DNA of 26,640 nucleotides, from positions 1 to 26,640 of the forward strand of contig SCSV01000312.1 of NCBI GenBank assembly GCA_004297555.1, given 5' to 3'. Of this stretch, positions 21,339 through 26,640 are shown piece by piece (position 1 is the first letter of the stretch; each line of letters starts with the position of its first letter). The translations under genes and the position numbers were made by a program. The notes beneath the pieces were generated by a model. That model was not told the origin of the DNA, made no database searches, and was given only the letters and a program-made list of their open reading frames with translations. This DNA is from Salinibacterium sp. (GTDB lineage Bacteria > Actinomycetota > Actinomycetes > Actinomycetales > Microbacteriaceae).

Positions 21339-21344
21339 TAGTAT
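21339..21344 (+). promoter_or_regulatory. -10 box for the NCS1 fusion gene
   Basis: TAGTAT ends 7 nt before ATG 21352. This supports ATG 21352 and rejects the upstream ATG at 21244, whose 36 extra residues would be encoded upstream of the promoter. Confidence 0.5.
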
Positions 21345-21351
21345 TTCTTGC

Positions 21352-24300
21352 ATGGCAGACGACGACGAGGTCTATGACGAGACCTTCTTCGACCCGACGC
21401 AAGTGCCCGAGGGTCCTCGCCGATCGACCTTCACCCCGCCAACCGGAACGGTTCCCACCCAGCCTGGGGATGCTGCTCCGCACGATGATGACGAGCTCGC
21501 CAACGCGATGGCCGCGGGCCTGCCTGCCGAGCCGGAACCCCAGATCTGGAGCCCTGCACCCGAAGCCGCGCAGTTCCCGATCGACGATGCTGGCGGGCAG
21601 AACGCCAGCTCCACCCTCGACGCGATCAAGCAGCTTGAGGAGCAACTGAAGCAGCGTGAGGCCGAAGCGCTCGCGCAGCGCGAGTGGGAGCAGCAGGCCG
21701 GGATGCCCCCCGCCGAGCCAGTAGCGCCCGTTGTTCCCGTGACGCCGGTCGCCCCGGGCGCTTCAGACGAACCGCCGGTGATCGAATGGGGCGGAGAACC
21801 GCAGCATCCGGTTTCGCCCGAGCCCGAGCCACAGTGGCCGGGGGCGGCACAGCAGCCGGAGCCGCAATGGACTGCACCGGCCGAAGAGCCGCAATGGCAA
21901 GCGCCGGCAGATGCTGAGCCGCAGTGGCCCGTGGCGGCTGACCCTGAATCGCAGTGGCCCGTGGCGGCTGAACCGGTGCAACCCCAGTGGCCTACCGCGG
22001 AGCCTGAGCCGCAATGGCCCGCGCCCGCCGAGCAGGCGCCGCAATGGCCCGCAGCGGCAGAAGCCGAGCCCCAGTGGCCGGTGACCGAGCAAGCCGAGCC
22101 GCAGTGGCCTGCGGCTCCTGCCGCCGAACCTGAGCCCCAGTGGCCTGCGGCCGCCGAGACCGCGCAGCCGCTGTCGCCGGTGGAACCCGAGCCGGAGTAC
22201 CCGGAATGGCCAACCCAGCACACCGAGCCCGCCACTGCGGACTGGCAGGCGACTCCTGCGGCTGATGTGCCGGACATGCCGGCGTGGCCGCCAGCGGCGG
22301 ATGCCCCCGAGGCGACAGCATTCGAGACTCCGCTGCCAGAGGCGCCAACCCCGGCTGCGCCAATTCCAGACGGGATGCTGCCCGAGGCGCCAGCGCCTGC
22401 CGAAAGCGAGCCGCCCGCCGCGCCGGAAGCTCAGGCGCCGCCCGAGCTGCCGGCGTGGGATGTTCCCGCACCGAGCCCGACCTGGTCGCCCGGCCCGGAT
22501 TACGATGCCGACGCCGACTACGGGGACTCCGCTCCGGCGATGACCGAGCCCGCCGCGGAACACGTCGGTGATCACGTAGCCGAGCATGCGGCACCGATTC
22601 CGGACGTCATGCCAGAACCCGAGCCCGAGGTGCCGCACGTACCTCTGCACTCGACCGATCTGGATGCGGAGTTCGCGGCTGCGATCATCCCGAGCCCGCC
22701 TGCATCGCCGAGTGACATTCCCAAAGCGGTGATCGAAACCGAGGGTGTCGAGGTCGAGCCTCTTCTGCCGCCGCCACCCAAGGCACCGGTCTCGCCCGCG
22801 GCTGCGAGCGGAATCCGCGAAGCCGTGATCGAGACCGAGGGCATTGAGGGTGTGCAAGTCGAGCGCCTCGACTTCGAGCCGCGCGGGGGCAGCACCTACT
22901 CGCCGCCGCCGCTGGTCGAGCCCGTGCAGACCACTCCGCTGCTGCCGTCGACGCCGCCCAAGGCAGGTACTGCAGCGATCGGTGATGACGCGCCGCCTCC
23001 GCCGATAGCGGGCACAGCAGCCACCGGCGCCGATGCTCCGCCGCCCCCGCCAAGTGCTGCGCCCGCGGCGCCACTCGCATTCGACGACTTGCTCGCTGGC
23101 GCCGAAGAACCGCCGCATGGTGAGCCCGCCTCTGGCAGCGTCAAGCCGGAGAACCTCTTCATCGAGCCGGTTTCCGCTGGCGAAGAGGCGCCCACCGACA
23201 CTGGGTCGATCTCGATCGTCGACCAGTCATACGAAGAAGAACTCCCGGACGATGTCGATGAGACCGACCGCGTGCCAGGCTCTGCCTCGGCCGACCCGAG
23301 CGACATCGCCGGCCTGATCGCGCCGCCCTCGGGACCGATCCCGACTCAGCGGGTGCGCGACGACGAGGTCGTGCTGATCGAGGCCGAGCCGGTGCGCCAG
23401 AGGATTCTGGCGGTCGAAACGACCGGGGCCGAACCGACGCCGCAGGAGTACCGCGTCGGCCAAGCTGCCCGGCTGTTCTGGCTCTGGTTCGCCGCGAACT
23501 CCTCGATCCTGAGCCTCGGACTCGGCGCGACGATCTTCGCTGTGGGAATGAGCCTGCGTCAATCGATCATCGCCGTGCTCGCGGGCGTGCTGCTCTCCTT
23601 CATTCCGCTCGGCATCTCCACGGCCGCCGGCAAGCGAAGCGGCCAGCCGACCATGGTCGTGTCAAGAGCGACCTTCGGGCTCGTCGGCAATGTTGTTCCG
23701 GCGGTACTCGCCCTCGTGACGCGCCTGTTCTGGGGCGCCGCCCTGCTCTGGCTGCTCGGCTCCTCCGTGGCGCTCGTGCTCGTCGGTGCCAAGGTCAACG
23801 GCATCCTGGGCGAGCGGCAACTGCTGCTCGTCGCACTCGCCGTCGCGTTCCTCGTCGCCGTGCTTATCGCCTTCGCGGGTTACGCACTCATCGCGCGGAT
23901 CCAACTCGTGTTGACCATCATCTCGGTCCTGCTGATCGGCGGCCTCATCGCGATGACCGCCCAGTACATCAATCTCTCACACGCGCTTGCCAACCCGGAA
24001 GCCTCGTGGATTGTTGTCATCACCGGCGCCGTGCTCGTCTTCAGCTTCGTCGGGCTCGTCTGGGCGCAGAGCGGCGGTGACCTCGCCAGGTACCAGCAGG
24101 AGTCATCTGGAGAGGGCGCATCCGGATTCTGGGCCGGCTTCGGCGCCGCTCTGCCGAGCTTCCTCCTGATCGGCTACGGTGCTCTGCTCGCCGCCTCTAA
24201 CCCGGTCATCGCCACCGGTTTCGTGAACTCCCCGCTCAAGACGCTCGCGCTCATGCTGCCCAACTGGTACCCGGTGCCGGTGATCGCTTCGACCGCGTTA

Positions 24301-24837
24301 AGCCTGCTCTCCGGGGTCATTCTCACCATCTATTCCGGCGGGTTCGCACTCCAGGCGATCAGCCCGCGCATGCGGCGGCCCTGGTCGATCGTGATCGTGG
24401 CGGTGCTGCTCGGCGCCTTCGCGACCCTGCTCACGTTCGGCGTTTCTGGCGGTGTCAGCGACCTGTTCCGGGATGTCGCCACCACGATCGCGGTCCCGAC
24501 CGCTGCCTGGGTGGGCATCTTCGCGATCGAGACGATCATGCGCAAGATGCACTTCGATTCGGACTCGCTGCTCAAGAGCGGCGGCGTCTACCCGGCCGTG
24601 CGTTGGGGCAACCTCGTCGCCCTGCTCGTCGTCACGGCGATCGGCTTCGCGCTGACCACTGCCCAGGTGACCTGGTTGAGCTGGCAGGGCTACGGCTTCA
24701 CGCTGCTCGGTGTGCCGCTCGACAGCGACCTTGCAACGACCGACATAGGCGTGATCGCCGCGTTGCTGTTCGGGATGCTCGCCGCCTTCCTCACCGGCCT
24801 GCCGGGTGTTCGGCGTCAGGAAGCCAAGACTGGCTGA
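21352..24837 (+). CDS. NCS1-type nucleobase/cytosine transporter with a giant disordered N-terminal extension
   Basis: The 1161 residues fall into two parts. Residues 1 to about 700 are acidic and very rich in Pro, Ala, Glu and Gln, with no membrane segment. They hold a short charged helix (about 87-115), eleven Q-W repeats of about ten residues (161-264) and other internal duplications. Residues about 704-1150 are an NCS1-family permease with about 12 helices: G-L-G-A-T-I-F-A-V-G-M near 723-733, SGQPTMVVSRATFG at 763-776 and G-G-D-L-A-R-Y at 908-914 (family D-Y-x-R-Y). NCS1 proteins import purines, cytosine, allantoin or hydantoins with Na+ or H+. Usual length is about 420-500 residues, so the extension is extraordinary. 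The frame is continuous. The extension would be cytoplasmic. Substrate unknown. Confidence 0.88.
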   Translation: MADDDEVYDETFFDPTQVPEGPRRSTFTPPTGTVPTQPGDAAPHDDDELANAMAAGLPAEPEPQIWSPAPEAAQFPIDDAGGQNASSTLDAIKQLEEQLKQREAEALAQREWEQQAGMPPAEPVAPVVPVTPVAPGASDEPPVIEWGGEPQHPVSPEPEPQWPGAAQQPEPQWTAPAEEPQWQAPADAEPQWPVAADPESQWPVAAEPVQPQWPTAEPEPQWPAPAEQAPQWPAAAEAEPQWPVTEQAEPQWPAAPAAEPEPQWPAAAETAQPLSPVEPEPEYPEWPTQHTEPATADWQATPAADVPDMPAWPPAADAPEATAFETPLPEAPTPAAPIPDGMLPEAPAPAESEPPAAPEAQAPPELPAWDVPAPSPTWSPGPDYDADADYGDSAPAMTEPAAEHVGDHVAEHAAPIPDVMPEPEPEVPHVPLHSTDLDAEFAAAIIPSPPASPSDIPKAVIETEGVEVEPLLPPPPKAPVSPAAASGIREAVIETEGIEGVQVERLDFEPRGGSTYSPPPLVEPVQTTPLLPSTPPKAGTAAIGDDAPPPPIAGTAATGADAPPPPPSAAPAAPLAFDDLLAGAEEPPHGEPASGSVKPENLFIEPVSAGEEAPTDTGSISIVDQSYEEELPDDVDETDRVPGSASADPSDIAGLIAPPSGPIPTQRVRDDEVVLIEAEPVRQRILAVETTGAEPTPQEYRVGQAARLFWLWFAANSSILSLGLGATIFAVGMSLRQSIIAVLAGVLLSFIPLGISTAAGKRSGQPTMVVSRATFGLVGNVVPAVLALVTRLFWGAALLWLLGSSVALVLVGAKVNGILGERQLLLVALAVAFLVAVLIAFAGYALIARIQLVLTIISVLLIGGLIAMTAQYINLSHALANPEASWIVVITGAVLVFSFVGLVWAQSGGDLARYQQESSGEGASGFWAGFGAALPSFLLIGYGALLAASNPVIATGFVNSPLKTLALMLPNWYPVPVIASTALSLLSGVILTIYSGGFALQAISPRMRRPWSIVIVAVLLGAFATLLTFGVSGGVSDLFRDVATTIAVPTAAWVGIFAIETIMRKMHFDSDSLLKSGGVYPAVRWGNLVALLVVTAIGFALTTAQVTWLSWQGYGFTLLGVPLDSDLATTDIGVIAALLFGMLAAFLTGLPGVRRQEAKTG
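21826..22149 (+). repeat. Tandem array encoding about eleven P-Q-W-P units
   Basis: Units of 27-36 bp (mostly 30) encode E-P-Q-W-P-(V/A)-A-x-x-type decapeptides with QW at residues 161, 172, 181, 191, 201, 212, 221, 231, 241, 251 and 263 of the NCS1 fusion. Units differ by point changes and by one- or two-codon indels, so the frame is always kept. Confidence 0.9.
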
Positions 24838-24841
24838 TCGT

Positions 24842-24847
24842 TAGACT
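24842..24847 (+). promoter_or_regulatory. -10 box for the NIF3-like gene
   Basis: TAGACT ends 7 nt before GTG 24855 and directly follows the NCS1 stop codon. It supports a leaderless GTG start. Confidence 0.45.
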
Positions 24848-24854
24848 TACCACC

Positions 24855-25673
24855 GTGCCCACCACAGTCGCGGATGTCGCCGCCGTCGTTGAACGGCTCT
24901 GGCCCGCGGCGGGTGCAGAATCCTGGGATGCGGTCGGCCTGATCAGCGGGGACCTCGACGCCCCCGTCGAATCGATCCTGCTCGCCGTGGACGCCGTGCT
25001 CGACACCGTCGACGAAGCCGTCGACACCGGTGCGAGCGTCCTGCTCGTGCACCACCCGCTGCTCTTGCGCGGAGTCACCACCGTCGCGAGTGACCGCTAC
25101 AAGGGCGCGGCGCTCTCACGCCTCATTCGGGGCAACGTCGCGCTGTTGGCCGCCCATACCAACGCCGATGTCGTCGAAACCGGAACTTCCGCCATCCTCG
25201 CCTCGAAACTCGGGCTCGTGGATGCGCAGCCGATTGCCTCCGGACCGACCCCTTCGCGCGGCCTCGGTCGGGTCGGCGCCCTCGCTGAGCCGACCACGCT
25301 CGGACGGTTGGCGCGAGCCCTTGCCGAGGTGCTGCCGGCGACGGCCACGGGCATCCGGGTGTCTGGAGATTTCGATGCGCCGATTCGCACCGTTGCGCTG
25401 TGTGCGGGAGCGGGCGACAGCTATTTGGCCGACCCCGCCGTGGTCGCGGCCGATGTGTACGTGACATCGGACTTGCGGCACCACCCGGCCTCAGAAGCGC
25501 GCGAGAACGCGCGTGCCTCGCGCGGGCCGGCGCTCATCGATGTCTCGCACTGGGCGAGCGAGTGGTTGTGGCTCGAGGCCGCGGCGAGCGAATTACGCGA
25601 GGCGCTGCCCGGGGTTGCGGTGACCGTGAGCGAGCTGCGCACGGACCCCTGGGACTTCGTTGTTGTCCAATAA
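24855..25673 (+). CDS. NIF3-like dinuclear metal-centre protein
   Basis: The 272 residues match the NIF3/YbgI family: ESWDAVGLISGD at 22-33, V-H-H-P-L with H66 and H67, A-A-H-T-N-A-D with H101 and D105, and a C-terminal T-S-D-L-R-H-H-P with V-S-H-W-A-S-E. These residues bind two metals inside a toroidal hexamer. The role is debated, with GTP cyclohydrolase-like or hydrolase suggestions in the literature. The start is GTG 24855; the longer frame upstream overlaps the transporter and is rejected. It begins a short run with the coiled-coil/zinc-ribbon gene (26-bp gap) and RNase HI (1-bp overlap), the usual actinobacterial order. Confidence 0.93.
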   Translation: MPTTVADVAAVVERLWPAAGAESWDAVGLISGDLDAPVESILLAVDAVLDTVDEAVDTGASVLLVHHPLLLRGVTTVASDRYKGAALSRLIRGNVALLAAHTNADVVETGTSAILASKLGLVDAQPIASGPTPSRGLGRVGALAEPTTLGRLARALAEVLPATATGIRVSGDFDAPIRTVALCAGAGDSYLADPAVVAADVYVTSDLRHHPASEARENARASRGPALIDVSHWASEWLWLEAAASELREALPGVAVTVSELRTDPWDFVVVQ

Positions 25674-25699
25674 GGCCCGAAGATGAGAGTGAAGAATTC

Positions 25700-26440
25700 A
25701 TGGCGTTGAAAGCCGCACCTGACGATCAGGCCCTGTTGCTCGATCTGCAGGCGATCGACACGAAGCTCGCCCAGCTCGATCACCGAGCCAAGAGCCTGCC
25801 CGAGCACGAAGCGCTTCGGCGTCTTGCGAGCGAGTCGGAGTCGCTGCGCCTCAACTTCGTGGAACAGAACGGGATGCTCGAAGATGTGCGACTTGAGCTG
25901 AGCCGGGTCGAGGCGGACGTCGAGACCGTCGAGGCCCGTATCAAGCGCGACACCGAGCGACTCACGGCAAGCTCGTCGGTGAAGGATGTCGCGGCGCTCG
26001 AGCAAGAGCTGGTCGCGTTGAAGAAGCGCCTCAACGATCTCGAGGAGATCGAGCTGACCGTGATGGAGCGGCTCGAGGAGCACCAGGCGAGCGTGAACGC
26101 GCTCACGGCTCAGAACGATGCCGTGCGCTCCCAGACCGCTGACATCGAAGCGGCACGTGACGCGGCCCTCGCGACCATCGACGCGGAGCGCAACAGCGCG
26201 GCGGCAGCCCGTCGCACGACCGAGGGCAAGGTTCCCGCCGAGCTGCTCGCGCTCTATGAGAAGCAGCGCAGTCGTTACGGTACGGGCGCATCGCTGCTGC
26301 GCGGGGGAGTGTCGATGGCCTCCGGCGTGAAGCTGCTTGAGAACGAGATGCAGGTCGTGCGAGCCGCGGCCGAGGATGACGTGCTGCTCTGCCCGAGCAG
26401 CGAAGCGATTCTCGTGCGCACCAACGAGTCAGGCCTGTAG
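25700..26440 (+). CDS. Coiled-coil protein with degenerate C4 zinc ribbon (DUF164-like)
   Basis: The 246 residues contain a long helical hairpin (about 10-175, rich in E/R/L heptads such as LEQELVALKKRLNDLEEIEL) and a conserved C-terminal module including P-A-E-L-L-A-L-Y-E-K-Q-R, V-R-A-A-A-E-D-D-V and I-L-V-R-T-N-E-S-G-L. Family members normally have C-x2-C ... C-x2-C here to bind zinc. In this protein the positions read S205-M-A-S208 and C231-P-S-S234, so three of four Cys are Ser and zinc binding is unlikely. The family is thought to bind nucleic acid or partner proteins, but its role is unknown. A modest ribosome site (GAAGA) precedes the ATG. The stop overlaps the RNase HI start by one base. 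Confidence 0.9.
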   Translation: MALKAAPDDQALLLDLQAIDTKLAQLDHRAKSLPEHEALRRLASESESLRLNFVEQNGMLEDVRLELSRVEADVETVEARIKRDTERLTASSSVKDVAALEQELVALKKRLNDLEEIELTVMERLEEHQASVNALTAQNDAVRSQTADIEAARDAALATIDAERNSAAAARRTTEGKVPAELLALYEKQRSRYGTGASLLRGGVSMASGVKLLENEMQVVRAAAEDDVLLCPSSEAILVRTNESGL

Positions 26441-26640
26441 TGGCACGCGAACTCATCATCGAAGCGGATGGCGGCTCCCGCGGCAACCCCGGACAATCCG
26501 GCAGCGGCGCAGTCGTCATCGATCCCGCGACCGGCGAGGTGATCGCCGAGGTCGGGCTATACGGTGGCATCGCGTCCAACAATGTTGCGGAGTACAAGGC
26601 ACTGATCGCCGGAGTGCGGCTCGCGCTGCGAATCGACCCA
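26440..26640 (+). CDS. rnhA: Ribonuclease HI, 5' part (continues beyond the window)
   Basis: From GTG 26440 there are 67 codons. E-A-D-G-G-S-R-G-N-P-G holds the first catalytic Asp (residue 10), and S-N-N-V-A-E-Y-K-A-L the catalytic Glu (residue 52). RNase HI degrades the RNA of RNA-DNA hybrids. In many actinobacteria this domain is fused to a C-terminal histidine phosphatase (CobC/phosphoglycerate-mutase-like); whether that is so here lies outside the window. Its start overlaps the previous TAG as TAGTG, so translation is probably coupled. Confidence 0.92.
   Translation, partial: MARELIIEADGGSRGNPGQSGSGAVVIDPATGEVIAEVGLYGGIASNNVAEYKALIAGVRLALRIDP

Noticed and set aside
21372..22277. 301-codon minus-strand frame rich in Gly, Ser, Cys and His resembling a structural repeat protein
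   Set aside because: The apparent H-C-G-S repeat is the reverse reading of the P-Q-W-P codons; no ribosome site or promoter.
21763..23118. 451-codon minus-strand frame (Arg/Gly/Leu rich) opposite the QW repeat region
   Set aside because: Its composition is what the reverse complement of a Pro/Ala/Glu/Trp repeat must give; no start signals or motifs.
1..26640. CRISPR array, insertion sequence, prophage or toxin-antitoxin/defence system
   Set aside because: I found no spaced direct repeats of the right size, terminal inverted repeats, transposase, integrase or defence-family motifs. The only nuclease-like genes are the DUF222-HNH protein and RNase HI.

Overview
The window looks like chromosomal DNA from a high-GC actinobacterium, most likely of the family Microbacteriaceae. 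The reasons are strong codon bias towards G/C, a Streptomyces/Mycobacterium-type order of fatty-acid synthesis genes behind a PucR-type regulator, a DUF3145 gene beside fabF, a DUF222-HNH nuclease, and many genes whose start codon sits 6-7 nt after a TANNNT box (leaderless transcripts). The family-level placement is inference. I see no transposase, integrase, CRISPR array or phage gene, and no gene-free stretch longer than 300 bases; the longest gaps are about 215 bp (21138-21351) and 190 bp (17828-18017).

Layout. 1-2520: a surface operon made of the end of a lipoprotein, a secreted PKD-like protein and a DUF222/HNH nuclease, each overlapping the next. 2534-5195: a small DUF5652 membrane protein, a CAU tRNA, a lower-GC orphan gene whose end lies antisense to the tRNA T-arm, an SRAP DNA-crosslink protein and an EamA transporter with a histidine-rich tail. 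5231-9597: a circularly permuted CaiB/BaiF CoA-transferase, three tandem paralogous lipoproteins and a DUF1684 protein. 9767-18491: the fatty-acid core. On the minus strand the order of transcription is aceE, fasR, fabD, fabH, acpP, fabF; DUF3145 converges on fabF, and an AhpE-like peroxiredoxin diverges from aceE. AceE feeds pyruvate carbon into acetyl-CoA, FabD charges AcpP with malonate, FabH starts the chain and FabF extends it, with FasR as probable activator. 18488-20682: three small membrane proteins, tRNA-Val(UAC) and a small unknown protein. 20715-21137: a Cys/Met-rich copper-storage protein with its own terminator. 21352-24837: an NCS1-type nucleobase transporter carrying a roughly 700-residue disordered, tryptophan-repeat N-terminus. 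24855-26640: a NIF3-like protein, a degenerate zinc-ribbon coiled-coil protein and the start of RNase HI.

From memory, the aceE-PucR-fabD block with ahpE, and the NIF3/zinc-ribbon/RNase H block, are both found in one neighbourhood of the Mycobacterium tuberculosis chromosome. The window therefore looks like an old actinobacterial neighbourhood with lineage-specific genes inserted. The most unusual points are the giant disordered extension on the NCS1 transporter, the serine-for-cysteine replacement in the zinc ribbon, the regular TANNNT-ATG spacing on first genes of transcription units, and the shared cysteine layout of the lipoproteins.
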